Shown here piece after piece: positions 44,916 to 53,915 of a stretch of DNA of 64,000 bases. The notes beneath the pieces were generated by a model. It ran no database searches, was not told where the DNA came from, and saw nothing but the letters and a program-made list of their open reading frames with translations. The translations under genes were made by a program, and so were the position numbers. Source of the DNA: Lachnospiraceae bacterium (GTDB lineage: Bacteria; Bacillota; Clostridia; Lachnospirales; Lachnospiraceae); the NCBI GenBank assembly GCA_009911185.1, contig QXWW01000018.1, positions 1-64,000 on the forward strand. Direction: 5' to 3'. Within the stretch, counting starts at the first letter, position 1. Each line of letters starts with the position of its first letter.

Positions 44916-47162
44916 ATGATTCAGACTGCAAAAAACACTTTACAAAAGTTTACTGAAAAATACAAGTCTTTTTGTGAAAAAAGAGCGGAAAAGAAACATA
45001 CCAAAGAACATAAGCATCTGTTAAAGCCAAAACAGAGGGAGAAGCTTATCGGGATACTGAACCGCTATTCCCTGCTTTTCCACTACATACTTGCCTGTTC
45101 CATCTGCTTTATCATTGAGGTGATTTCCAGGCATTCCTTCTTGGATGCTTTTGCATTTGCCTTCGACCGGGGACTTGCCTTTTTGTACAACTCCCTGATC
45201 GTATTCACCTCTCTGCATCTGGTATATTTCTTCCGCAGAAGAGCTTTGATGCGCACCGTTATCAGTGTCGTATGGCTGTTTTTGGGCACCATCAACGGCT
45301 GCGTCCTGCTGAAACGGGTGACTCCCTTTACTTATACGGACGTAAAACTGATTAATGACCTGTTCACGATGAAAAGCAATTATTTCAGTAATTGGGAAGC
45401 TATCGCCGTGATTCTGCTCGTGATATCCGTCCTCATCGGTATTGTGGTATTATGGAAAAAGGGACCCAAATACCAGGGCAAACAGAACCGGCTGGCAAGC
45501 ACCCTTGCCATTGGATTTTTCGCATTCCTGATCCCTATGGTAACGAACGCGGCTGTCAGCAACAATATCCTCGCCGACTATTTTGAAAATATCGCGCAGG
45601 GCTATAAAGATTATGGATTTGTGTACAGTTTCTCTGCCAGCGTGGTAGACCAGGGCATGACTGCTCCGCGGGATTACTCTCAGGAACGTGTGGATTCCGC
45701 GCTCTCAAAAATAGCCGACAAAGACACGGATACGCAGGAACTTCCCAATATCATCTGTGTCCTGCTGGAGTCCTTTATTGATCCCAAAGAAGTAGATTTC
45801 TTAAATTTTTCTGAAAATCCGGTGCCGAATTTTGACCACCTATATCAGAATTTTTCATCCGGCTATCTCACCGTCCCGGTAGTAGGGGCCGGTACTGCCA
45901 ATTCAGAATTTGAAGTACTCACGGGTATGGGAATGCATTTTTTCGGACTTGGGGAATATCCATATAAAACGATTCTTAAATCCAATTCCTGTGAAAGTAT
46001 CGCCTCCGCTCTGTCAAACAACCTGGGGTACGGTACCCATGTGGTACATAACAACGGCGGCAACTTCTACAGCAGAAGAAATGCCTTTACGCAGATGGGC
46101 TTTGACAGCTTCACCAGTAAAGAAATGATGAATATCCAGGAATATACGCCCTTGGGCACCTGGCCTACGGACAATATCCTCATAAGCGAAGTAGAAAAAT
46201 CGCTGAATTCCACAGAACAGCAGGATTTCATTTATACCATTACGGTTCAGGCACACGGCGCTTACCCGGCGGAGAAAGTAATTGCAAACCCTGAAATTAC
46301 CGTGACCGGAGCTTTGGATGAGGGAAAAAATAACGAGTGGGAATATTACGTCAATCAAATCCATGAGGTGGATAAGTTTATCGGCAATCTGATTGACATG
46401 CTTTCTAAACGCGACGAAAAAACAATGGTGGTATTCTTTGGCGACCATCTGCCCACAATGGGGCTGACCAATGAGGACTTAAAGAGCCAGGATATCTTTA
46501 AAACAAAATATGTTACCTGGAACAACTTTGGCGCCGAAAAGGTGAGCCAGGATTTAACCTCTTATCAATTGCTCGCAAGTATTACCGACCAGGCCGGTAT
46601 CCACGAAGGAACCATGTTCTCCTTTCACCAGAACAGCCATTATACGCTGACTGAGGAACGATCCAGAGATATGGAATTGCTGCAGTATGATATTTTATAT
46701 GGAAAACGCTACGCCTACCACGGAGAGGATCTTTACCCGGCTTCTGAAATGGAGATGGGCGTACAGGATATTACTGCTGCGCAGACAAAAATACTGTCTG
46801 ACGGGCTTCATGTTTACGGCACAAATTATACAAAGTGGAGTAAAGTATTTGTAAACGGCTCCAAAGTTCCCACTGCTTTTCTCAGCGATACGGAACTTCT
46901 TATCTCCTTACAGGATTTATCGGAAGGTATGAACAGCTTGGTGGTAAACCAGATGGGTTCCTCCGATACCATTTTCCGAAGTTCCAATGAACTTGCCTGT
47001 TTAAAGCCGCATATACCTGGAGCTGCTGAAAATGCTGCCCCGGTAAACGATACCGTGGAACAAACTCCCAGCAGCATTGACCGGGCTGTAAACAGCAGCC
47101 AGGAGGAACAGCACGAAGAAGGAGAACATGATTCTGCCGTTACATCTCCTTCCGTCCTCTAA
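44916..47162 (+). CDS. LTA-synthase-family sulfatase-fold transferase (polyglycerol/phosphoethanolamine type)
   Basis: 748 residues from the ATG at 44916 after GGAGG. Basic cytoplasmic N-terminus (1-55), about five helices (55-225), extracellular sulfatase-like domain (about 270-560) with the candidate nucleophile Thr327 in GAGTANSEFEVLTGM and the metal motif FGDHLP near 509. A C-terminal beta domain (about 620-700, HVYGTNYTKWSKVFVNGSKVP, IPT/TIG-like) and a low-complexity acidic tail (PSSIDRAVNSSQEEQHEEGEHD) are unusual. Family members polymerise glycerol phosphate or transfer phosphoglycerol on the outside; the exact product here is not known. Confidence 0.87.
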   Translation: MIQTAKNTLQKFTEKYKSFCEKRAEKKHTKEHKHLLKPKQREKLIGILNRYSLLFHYILACSICFIIEVISRHSFLDAFAFAFDRGLAFLYNSLIVFTSLHLVYFFRRRALMRTVISVVWLFLGTINGCVLLKRVTPFTYTDVKLINDLFTMKSNYFSNWEAIAVILLVISVLIGIVVLWKKGPKYQGKQNRLASTLAIGFFAFLIPMVTNAAVSNNILADYFENIAQGYKDYGFVYSFSASVVDQGMTAPRDYSQERVDSALSKIADKDTDTQELPNIICVLLESFIDPKEVDFLNFSENPVPNFDHLYQNFSSGYLTVPVVGAGTANSEFEVLTGMGMHFFGLGEYPYKTILKSNSCESIASALSNNLGYGTHVVHNNGGNFYSRRNAFTQMGFDSFTSKEMMNIQEYTPLGTWPTDNILISEVEKSLNSTEQQDFIYTITVQAHGAYPAEKVIANPEITVTGALDEGKNNEWEYYVNQIHEVDKFIGNLIDMLSKRDEKTMVVFFGDHLPTMGLTNEDLKSQDIFKTKYVTWNNFGAEKVSQDLTSYQLLASITDQAGIHEGTMFSFHQNSHYTLTEERSRDMELLQYDILYGKRYAYHGEDLYPASEMEMGVQDITAAQTKILSDGLHVYGTNYTKWSKVFVNGSKVPTAFLSDTELLISLQDLSEGMNSLVVNQMGSSDTIFRSSNELACLKPHIPGAAENAAPVNDTVEQTPSSIDRAVNSSQEEQHEEGEHDSAVTSPSVL

Positions 47163-47231
47163 CTGTGCCGATTATAGAAGCAGAACAGAGCGGGCTTTTC
47201 ATGCTTTGACAAAATACAGTCTTTTCTATAT

Positions 47232-47266
47232 CAAAAAAGGAGCTATGCTTTCAGCTCCTTTTTGAT
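47232..47266. terminator. Bidirectional terminator between the LTA-synthase and coiled-coil genes
   Basis: TCAAAAAAGGAGCT (47232-47245) pairs with AGCTCCTTTTTGA (47254-47266) around an 8-base loop, with T runs on both strands. It ends both convergent transcripts. Confidence 0.85.
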
Positions 47267-47278
47267 GTCATTATGTTC

Positions 47279-48184
47279 TTATATCTGAGAATCCACAACA
47301 ATGCCTTTGATCTCTTCCTGCAGCAGTTTTTGCTCCTCCAAAATCTGCTGGGTATTTCTCTCGATCTCCTGTTGCTGCCGTACAATCCCTTCCGTGTCAA
47401 GAAGCTGGTCTTTTAATAAATTTGCCTTCTTACCAGCATTCTGTTTCGTTTCTTTTAGCTTCTCTTCCACTTCCTGCGCCTGCTTTTCACGCTCCAGACG
47501 GGCTGCCTCGCGTTCTGTCTCTTCTTTTATGTTTTCTTCCTTCTTATCCTTGGCCTCTTCTACAACCTCTTCCAAATCTTTGTCGATCTTGTCAATGGCT
47601 TCCTCTTTAATCATTCCTATGATCTCATCACTCGATGCTTTTAAGGATTTTTCCGCATTTTTGGTGGCGTCTATCATATAATGATGCTTCAGTTCTTCCT
47701 GTTTAATAGATCTGATGCCCGCAGTAGCAGCGCCAATTACCAAATGCGCCTCGTCATACTGTTTCTGCCACTCTCCTTCTTCAGCCGTCACCATTTTCAA
47801 CTGTTGCTTATAATCCTCGTTCTCCTCATCCCCCTGGTACATTTCCTTAAGCTCTTCCTTCTGCTTACGGATTTCTGCCAGTTCCTTAGAAGCCTCCTCG
47901 GCAGCGCTCTTACTCTCCTTAATATCATTCCTGCATTCATCCTTAATATCATCCACAAGGCTGTCAGAAGCAAATTGTTTCTTGATGAAATCCATTGCCT
48001 CCTCCTTTGCCTTTTTCTTCTTCTCCTCAATCGGATCCTGACAAAGATTCAACTCCGAGGCTTTGAGGCTCCCATTCTTTACCTGTCCACGCTTTGCCTG
48101 TTTCACACTGCCATTTTTTTGCGCCTGTTCGCTGCTTTTCTGTTCAATTATGGTGTCTGCGCCCTGCATGTTATTAATCTTCAT
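47279..48184 (-). CDS. Signal-less coiled-coil protein, Glu/Lys-rich
   Basis: 301 residues. N-terminus MKINNMQGADTIIEQKSSEQ is polar; residues about 55-300 are almost continuously helical with heptad-like Glu/Lys/Gln patterns (SAAEEASKELAEIRKQKEEL, EEETEREAARLEREKQAQEVEEKLKE). No signal peptide, membrane helix or enzyme motif. GGAG precedes the ATG. I do not recognise a family. The build recalls the proteins at 35645 and 55042. Confidence 0.7.
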   Translation of the reverse strand: MKINNMQGADTIIEQKSSEQAQKNGSVKQAKRGQVKNGSLKASELNLCQDPIEEKKKKAKEEAMDFIKKQFASDSLVDDIKDECRNDIKESKSAAEEASKELAEIRKQKEELKEMYQGDEENEDYKQQLKMVTAEEGEWQKQYDEAHLVIGAATAGIRSIKQEELKHHYMIDATKNAEKSLKASSDEIIGMIKEEAIDKIDKDLEEVVEEAKDKKEENIKEETEREAARLEREKQAQEVEEKLKETKQNAGKKANLLKDQLLDTEGIVRQQQEIERNTQQILEEQKLLQEEIKGIVVDSQI

Positions 48185-48575
48185 AACCCTGCTCCTTTCT
48201 TCTGTCTTTTTCCATGGTTTCTCTTAACTTATATCGTCCCTCGGCCGCCATTTCCTTAGCGTATGACGTAAAAGGGCATTTTCCTGTCGTAAATGGCAGT
48301 TACCGTTCGCCGCGCGCTGCGTAAGAAAAATCTATTCTTAAAAAAGCGGCGGCATACTTTGCAGAGGAGATCGATTAGAGGCTTTTAATTTATAGATGAA
48401 CATCATGAGGAATTTGGCGTCGGCTTGCCGCTTAGACAGCTCTGCATATATCCAAATGCCTGTTACAATTACCGTAAACACCAACAGGTGGATTATTATA
48501 CCCAAAAATCAGAGGTTTTTGAAAAATAAAACAGAGATTGACTGCAGATACGGTCAATCAAAAATAATGTACAAA
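48185..48575. other. Intergenic stretch without a convincing gene
   Basis: About 390 bases between the coiled-coil gene and the IS3 fragment. On the minus strand a 55-codon frame (48505-48338, TTG start) encodes one membrane helix (IIHLLVFTVIVTGIWIYAEL) and a basic tail, but has no ribosome binding site. A TATAAT box lies at its start. I do not call it a gene. Confidence 0.4.
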
Positions 48576-48830
48576 GTTGACATATCCGTATCTTATAACC
48601 ATAAAGTGAGATATAACTGAACTATTATAGACTGGTATGACCGGTGTGTTGCCGAAAGCATTACTGACCGCAACATCACCAGTAATCTTGCAATCTGTAC
48701 ATTGCAGAAGACACTGGATTCGCAGCCCGCAATCAAAGGAGAACTTATCCCGCATAGCGATCAGGTTTCGCAATACACTCGTACAACGAAAATTAAGTCT
48801 TTCATATATTCACGCAGGATAATTGTTTCA
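48576..48830 (+). pseudogene. IS3-family transposase (OrfB integrase) fragment
   Basis: In one frame broken by a TGA at 48618: VDIS...TIIDWYDRCVAESITDRNITSNLAICTLQKTLDSQPAIKGELIPHSDQVSQYT (spread over 48576-48770). This matches the central rve core of IS3 integrases, from the DIS motif to HSDQGSQYT, where the Gly is changed to Val. The catalytic C-terminal Glu region is missing; after 48780 similarity is lost. No terminal repeats were found. A hairpin with a T run (48854-48880) follows. Confidence 0.65.
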
Positions 48831-48939
48831 GATACAAGGAAGAAAAACAACGGCGTAGCGGTGGCTACGGCTAGTTTTTCTGACGTAGTAGCTGGACAAT
48901 CAGGCAAGTGAAGATGCCTATTACTTAATATTCGTTGTA

Positions 48940-49377
48940 CTAGATAACATAATCCATCCCTCCATGCAGCTCCCTGTCAAATTCCACCATATCTGCAAGG
49001 CTTACCTTGTCCACCACGCCGTTGATAGCCTCATAAAGCATGTTCCAAACCCGAAGCGTAGCGCACTCGCTCTGCCGCGGACAATCGTTAATCTCTCCCT
49101 CCAGACATGCCACAGGAGCCAGGCTGCCCTCAATCTGCCGCAATATCATCCCCACTGTATACTCGTTTGGCTTTTTGGCAAGCATATATCCGCCTCCGGG
49201 CCCGCGAATGCTTTTCACATAGCCGCATTTCTGAAGTACAGAAATAATCTGCTCTAAATATTTCACCGATATATCCTGCCTTTTCGCTACATCCCGCAAA
49301 CGCACCACCTGCCCCTCCTCCAACGCAAGATCCAGCATCAGCCGCAGTGCATAGCGTCCCTTCGTAGAAATTTTCAT
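48940..49377 (-). CDS. Rrf2-family transcriptional regulator (IscR/CymR-like)
   Basis: 145 residues. Start MKISTKGRYALRLMLDLAL is the family signature, followed by the winged helix (DVAKRQDISVKYLEQIISVL, RGPGGGYMLAKKP). Three Cys in ACLEGEINDCPRQSEC (about residues 91-105) match the Fe-S ligands of IscR-type members. Overlaps the CdaR gene by 4 bases. Usually Rrf2 is followed by iscS/nifU; here an IS3 fragment and other genes follow. Confidence 0.92.
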   Translation of the reverse strand: MKISTKGRYALRLMLDLALEEGQVVRLRDVAKRQDISVKYLEQIISVLQKCGYVKSIRGPGGGYMLAKKPNEYTVGMILRQIEGSLAPVACLEGEINDCPRQSECATLRVWNMLYEAINGVVDKVSLADMVEFDRELHGGMDYVI

Positions 49378-50498
49378 ATGTCTTTCCTCTTTTCATTTTC
49401 CTCTTTCTTGTGCCGCATGATAAGGCTTTTCTGGTAATTCATATGGGCGATTACCATCAGTGCAATTTTGAACAGCATGGCATCTTCAAACGTACGAATA
49501 TCCAGACCCAATATCCTCTGAATACGTTCCAGGCGGTATACCAGGGTATTACGATGAACATAAAGCTGTCTCGCTGTCTCTGAGATATTGAGATTGTTCT
49601 CAAAGAACTTATTAATGGTTACCGTGGTTTCCTCATCAAATATATCTGGTATTTTCCCCCCGAATACCTCTCTGAGAAACATTTCACACAGATTGGCAGG
49701 AATCTGATAAATCAGGCGCCCGATTCCCAGCCTGCTGTATGAAATGGTCTGATTTTCCACATAGAATATTCTTCCCACCTCAAGCGCCATTCTTGCCTCC
49801 TGGTAGGAACGGGCGATATCCGGCAGTAGTTCCACACGATTCCCATAGCCTGCCCGAATCTTAACCAAAGCTTCTGCCTGTAAGTTGTCCACCAGCATTT
49901 TCGCCAGTTTTTCCAATTCCTCGTCGGAAGAAATATCCCGTACGTCTTTCACCAGGATTACAGATTTCTCATCCACCTCTGTTACAAAATCTCTCGGGGA
50001 TGCGGCAAAAAGATTGCGAATCGTTTCCATAACCGCCCCGTCTTTCTCGCCCGATACTTCAATTACAAAAACTACCCGCTCCGCCGCTTCAATATGCAGC
50101 TTCTTTGCTTTATTATACATATCCACAACCAACATATTACCCAGCACCACATTTTGCATAAAGCTGTTGCGGTCAAACTGTTCCTGGTAAGCACTGACCA
50201 TGTTACGTATCTGGCACACCGCAAGGCGTCCAACCATATAGGCTTCCTCGCCGCCGGCGTGCGCAAGCAGGATATATTCCAGTTCCCCTTCAATCATTAC
50301 CTTAAAAAAATGGCAGCCGGAAAGCATCTGGCTCTCTGCCATGGAATCCGCAAACAACTGAATTGCCTCCTCCATATCCTCCTCTATCTGATAAGTTGAT
50401 GCCAGAAGTTTTCCTTTATCACTGTACAGCGCAAAGTCAACCCTGCTAATCTCCTTAATTTCACCTAATGTAACCTGTAATTTGTGATTTGATAACAT
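49374..50498 (-). CDS. CdaR/PucR-family transcriptional regulator
   Basis: 374 residues from the ATG at 50498 (GGGGG precedes it). The N-terminal part is a GAF/PAS-like sensor region; a GGDEF-like CdaR middle domain follows; the C-terminal HTH_30 reads NISETARQLYVHRNTLVYRLERIQRILGLDIRTFEDAMLF. CdaR members sense sugar acids or related ligands. Next to the multi-sugar ATPase gene (50644), which may be its target. Overlaps rrf2 by 4 bases. Confidence 0.85.
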   Translation of the reverse strand: MLSNHKLQVTLGEIKEISRVDFALYSDKGKLLASTYQIEEDMEEAIQLFADSMAESQMLSGCHFFKVMIEGELEYILLAHAGGEEAYMVGRLAVCQIRNMVSAYQEQFDRNSFMQNVVLGNMLVVDMYNKAKKLHIEAAERVVFVIEVSGEKDGAVMETIRNLFAASPRDFVTEVDEKSVILVKDVRDISSDEELEKLAKMLVDNLQAEALVKIRAGYGNRVELLPDIARSYQEARMALEVGRIFYVENQTISYSRLGIGRLIYQIPANLCEMFLREVFGGKIPDIFDEETTVTINKFFENNLNISETARQLYVHRNTLVYRLERIQRILGLDIRTFEDAMLFKIALMVIAHMNYQKSLIMRHKKEENEKRKDI

Positions 50499-50576
50499 AA
50501 CCAGCCCCCATTTCATAATCATTCGTTTAGAACAACGTGGACAAGCCCGCTTTCGCGGGTCATGATTTCCTACAGA

Positions 50577-50612
50577 AGAAAAAAGGAAGCGGCACATTTC
50601 TGCGCTACTTCC
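50577..50612 (-). terminator. Terminator after the UgpC-like ATPase gene
   Basis: On the minus strand GGAAG...CTTCC arms (50612 to 50585) with inner pairing, followed by TTTTTTCTTC. It ends the 50644-51756 transcript. A second short hairpin (GCCCGC/GCGGGT, 50545-50560) lies in the leader of the CdaR gene. Confidence 0.75.
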
Positions 50613-50643
50613 AAATCTTGTGTGCTATTCTTATCTTACTGAA

Positions 50644-51756
50644 TTAGTGGGTAATTGTCAATTCCGTTTCTTTATCAAATACATGAATTTTATCGAGATC
50701 CATTGCCAGCTTGATGGAATCCCCCAAACGCGCCGACGTTCTGGAATCTACTTTGGCTGTCATACTGGCGCCGTTTACTGTATAGTACAGCAATACCTCT
50801 GAGCCAAGCAGCTCGTATCCGGTCACTTTCGTGTTAAACACGCTTTCTTTGTGCGTCTCAAGAGCCAGTTCGGAATCATCGATATCTTCCGGACGGATGC
50901 CGAGAACCACCGTCTTGCCATCATACTTTCCGTCAATAAGTTTCTTTCCTTTTTCCGAAGGCAGTACAATAGAATCTGCGCCAAACTTCAGCGTAACCTT
51001 ATCTCCCTCCACTTTACATACCACATCCAAAAAGTTCATTTGAGGAGATCCGATAAATCCGGCGACAAAGAGATTATCCGGCTCATTATACAATTTCTGC
51101 GGAGAATCTACCTGCTGGATAACGCCGTCTTTTAATACAACGATTCTGGTTCCCAGCGTCATTGCTTCTGTCTGGTCATGGGTTACATAAATGATGGTTG
51201 CACCGAGCCTTTTATGCAGGGATGCAATTTCGGCGCGCATCTGTACCCGAAGTTTGGCATCCAGATTGGATAACGGTTCATCCATGAGAAATACCTTCGG
51301 TTCGCGCACAATCGCACGTCCCATCGCCACACGCTGTCTCTGTCCGCCTGACAAAGCCTTGGGCTTACGGTCTAATAATTTATCCAAATCCAATATTTTA
51401 GCGGCTGCTTCTACTTTCTTTTTGATTTCCTCCTTGGGAACCTTCCTCAATTTCAATCCGAACGCCATATTGTCAAATACCGTCATATGAGGATAGAGCG
51501 CGTAGTTCTGAAATACCATTGCAATATCTCTGTCCTTAGGCTCTACATTATTTACAACTCTGCCGTCAATGGAGAGCTCACCAGAAGAAATCTCTTCCAA
51601 TCCTGCAACCATACGGAGGGTTGTAGATTTTCCGCATCCTGATGGTCCAACAAAAATAATAAACTCCTTGTCTTCAATTTCAAGGTTAAAATCTTTTACA
51701 GCTTCAAATCCGTTGGAATATCTTTTACAAATATTTTTTAATGATAAACTTGCCAT
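50644..51756 (-). CDS. ugpC: Multi-sugar ABC transporter ATP-binding protein (UgpC/MsmX-like)
   Basis: 370 residues: Walker [11 protein letters not shown]-loop [13 protein letters not shown] signature [14 protein letters not shown], Walker [14 protein letters not shown]-loop THDQTEA, then a C-terminal OB-type (TOBE/MalK) regulatory domain (LGIRPEDI). In Firmicutes such an ATPase serves several sugar importers in trans. No permease gene is adjacent; the window's permeases at 61309-63062 lack an ATPase and are likely partners. Confidence 0.94.
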   Translation of the reverse strand: MASLSLKNICKRYSNGFEAVKDFNLEIEDKEFIIFVGPSGCGKSTTLRMVAGLEEISSGELSIDGRVVNNVEPKDRDIAMVFQNYALYPHMTVFDNMAFGLKLRKVPKEEIKKKVEAAAKILDLDKLLDRKPKALSGGQRQRVAMGRAIVREPKVFLMDEPLSNLDAKLRVQMRAEIASLHKRLGATIIYVTHDQTEAMTLGTRIVVLKDGVIQQVDSPQKLYNEPDNLFVAGFIGSPQMNFLDVVCKVEGDKVTLKFGADSIVLPSEKGKKLIDGKYDGKTVVLGIRPEDIDDSELALETHKESVFNTKVTGYELLGSEVLLYYTVNGASMTAKVDSRTSARLGDSIKLAMDLDKIHVFDKETELTITH

Positions 51757-51850
51757 TTTGCAAATACCTCCTGTATTTTCTCTGTCCTGCAGAATTACTT
51801 TCTATAATTATACTATCAGACTTTCCTCTAAATTACTATCTCCAACTATA

Positions 51851-51904
51851 CAAAAAGAAATACCCTTTCTTGTCAGTTCCAACAAGAAAGGGTATTTCTT
51901 TTTG
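51851..51904. terminator. Perfect 23-bp terminator hairpin between two minus-strand genes
   Basis: The arms CAAAAAGAAATACCC... (51851-51873) and their complement (51882-51904) pair without mismatch around an 8-base loop, with A/T tracts on both ends, so it can act in both directions. It ends the ugpC-upstream space and the phosphoribosyltransferase gene is on its far side. Confidence 0.8.
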
Positions 51905-51956
51905 ACCTCTTCGTCATTTTAACGAAATATTTCACATTAGCTATACGGATTGACTA

Positions 51957-52601
51957 TTACAATTTAGAATATCCAAAACCATTTACCATTGCCTCGAGCC
52001 TCTGTCCATTTTTGCAATAGGGACATTCTGTGGGCTTATATGCGGCATAGCCCGGAATATCATCCTGCTCAAAAGCGCTCTCGACAGGAATACCTTCCAC
52101 CTCTTTTACTGTACTGAAAACCGAAACGACGCCTGCAACGCTCCCTCCGTAATACTGCAGAGATTCCAGGCTGCGGCGGATGGTAACTCCCGTGGTAGTC
52201 GTTGCCAGAAGCAGCAATACGTGTTTGCCTGTAATGGCAGGTTTTACATTGTCGCGAAACATCACCTGATTATTGCCATTAATCTCCGGAGACACCACAT
52301 ATACTGTCTTATGCTGATTAATCGTAGATAAAATATGCCTCTTCTCCAGTTCTTCCGACAAGAAAGCACCGATCACTTCTGTTCCATCCATACACACAAT
52401 CGTGTCTACCGTCATATGGCTGGTAAATTTCCCGGCAAGAACCTTGGCAACCTCTTTTGCCTCGTTAATTCTTGTCTTCAGGCTGGTGATATCAATGTAA
52501 TAATTGATATGCGAATGACTGGTGGCAAAATGCCCCGGCAATGCATGGATTGCCGCCGCATTGCTGTCTTTGGAATAAAATTTCATTTGACGCTTTTCCA
52601 T
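51957..52601 (-). CDS. Phosphoribosyltransferase family protein (orotate PRTase-like)
   Basis: 214 residues from the ATG at 52601, 11 bases after GGAGG. The PRPP-binding segment is present in modified form (VCMDGTEVIGAFLSEEL near 70, then VLLLLATTTTGVTIRRSLESL near 135 in place of the VLVVDDVxxTG loop, where the acidic pair is lost). A C-terminal Cys pair (CPYCKNG) may bind zinc. Next to dUTPase, 23 bases away, suggesting pyrimidine salvage. The altered PRPP loop makes substrate and activity uncertain. Confidence 0.75.
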   Translation of the reverse strand: MEKRQMKFYSKDSNAAAIHALPGHFATSHSHINYYIDITSLKTRINEAKEVAKVLAGKFTSHMTVDTIVCMDGTEVIGAFLSEELEKRHILSTINQHKTVYVVSPEINGNNQVMFRDNVKPAITGKHVLLLLATTTTGVTIRRSLESLQYYGGSVAGVVSVFSTVKEVEGIPVESAFEQDDIPGYAAYKPTECPYCKNGQRLEAMVNGFGYSKL

Positions 52602-52624
52602 AATACTAATTTCCTCCATTCTGT

Positions 52625-53059
52625 CTATCTGACTCCAGTACTCCCAAACCCTCCCCGGTTCTTATGACCCAGGGAGACAGTCTCTTCAAAGACAATTCGG
52701 GGCTGGTTTTCCACAATGCGGAACTGGCAGATTCTGTCATTTTTCTGTATCACCGTATCTCTTGTGGCATACACTGGCATCCGCCACATATCTTCATCTC
52801 CGCAGTAACTTCCATCAATAATTCCACAGCTGTTTACCTGCAGAATCCCATAACGTTTGAAAGCAGAGCTTCTCGGCACCACATGCGCTTCATAGCCCTC
52901 GGGCAGCTCCATTGCCACTCCCAGGGGAATCAATTTAAAATCTCCCGCCTTCAATTCCACTGTCTCGCTTGCCCGCAAATCAATCCAGTCTGATTTACCT
53001 TCTATATATGCCAGCTTATCAATTTCCTGCGTAAAATACTTAACCTTAATGATTTCCAT
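52625..53059 (-). CDS. dut: dUTP diphosphatase (dUTPase)
   Basis: Trimeric dUTPase, 144 residues. Motif 2 PRSSAFKRYGI, motif 3 GIIDGSYCGDEDMW, motif 5 RGGFGSTG; motifs 1 and 4 are also visible (SDWIDLRA, DRICQFRI). Prevents uracil incorporation and makes dUMP. The start is the second of two close ATG codons (53059), five bases after GGAG. Confidence 0.92.
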   Translation of the reverse strand: MEIIKVKYFTQEIDKLAYIEGKSDWIDLRASETVELKAGDFKLIPLGVAMELPEGYEAHVVPRSSAFKRYGILQVNSCGIIDGSYCGDEDMWRMPVYATRDTVIQKNDRICQFRIVENQPRIVFEETVSLGHKNRGGFGSTGVR

Positions 53060-53109
53060 CATGTCTCCATTCGTTCCTGACGCTGCCGGCAGCGCCCCAT
53101 CGACAGCCG

Positions 53110-53865
53110 CTACCCCAAAAGCTTCATTGCCGCCGGGCTATACCGTAACTCCTGATAAGCATAAAAGGAATCCTTCTGTTCTTCTTCCTGGTTTTCCAGT
53201 TCTTCCTTTAACTGCTCCTGCTGCGCCTCCTCAATCTTGCTGTAGAGGTCGATAAACTGAAGATAATCATCGTAAGAAAAAAGCTGCTCTAACACGTTCT
53301 CATAATAGCTTTCCTCCAGCCTCTGCACCGGCTTCTCTAAAACGAGGCCCGCTGCGTTTACAGAACAGGAAAGACCCGGTACCTCAATCCCTTCATTCAT
53401 AAAACGGGTTACTTTCACTACATAATTCTGCGTCTCCTCAAAGGGCGGAATACCGCCATATTTTGCCACATTATTGCTTCCGGCATTGTAAGCAGCCAGA
53501 GCCAGGCTGATATTCCCATCATATTTCTGCAGCATCTGGCTAATATATTTGGTTCCTCCCATAATATTCTGATAAGGATCATAGGAATCTGTGACGCCTA
53601 ATTCCTTTGCCGTTCCTGGCATCAACTGCATAATACCCTGCGCTCCGGCTCTCGAAGTAGCGCTGGGATTGAAATCTGACTCAGCTTTGGCAATTGCCTT
53701 AATTAAATTCTTAGGCACATTATATTTTTGTGAAGCTTCTGTAAAAATCTCTTCCAGTGAAGCTGTCGTCTGCAGATAAGAAGAAAAATTCTCACTATGA
53801 CCGGCAGAAACAGCCAATTTCGAATTTCCCATCTCATCCGTACTCTGTATTGCTTTCACTCTCAT
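53110..53865 (-). CDS. Lytic transglycosylase (SLT domain), no signal peptide
   Basis: 251 residues. SLT domain at about 40-165: catalytic Glu in AKAESDFNPSATSRAGAQGIMQLMPGTA and LALAAYNAGSNNVAKYGG. The rest is helical with a Glu/Gln-rich tail (IEEAQQEQLKEELENQEEEQ). No signal peptide or membrane helix, so export must use another route or act from inside. GGGAG precedes the start region by about 11 bases. Confidence 0.88.
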   Translation of the reverse strand: MRVKAIQSTDEMGNSKLAVSAGHSENFSSYLQTTASLEEIFTEASQKYNVPKNLIKAIAKAESDFNPSATSRAGAQGIMQLMPGTAKELGVTDSYDPYQNIMGGTKYISQMLQKYDGNISLALAAYNAGSNNVAKYGGIPPFEETQNYVVKVTRFMNEGIEVPGLSCSVNAAGLVLEKPVQRLEESYYENVLEQLFSYDDYLQFIDLYSKIEEAQQEQLKEELENQEEEQKDSFYAYQELRYSPAAMKLLG

Positions 53866-53915
53866 AGCATCTGCGGCTCCCTTCCAAAAAATAATTAATT
53901 TACTGTTTTCTATGA

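Noticed and set aside
48338-48505. 55-codon minus-strand frame with one membrane helix
   Set aside because: Needs a TTG start with no ribosome binding site; kept only as a note in the intergenic entry.
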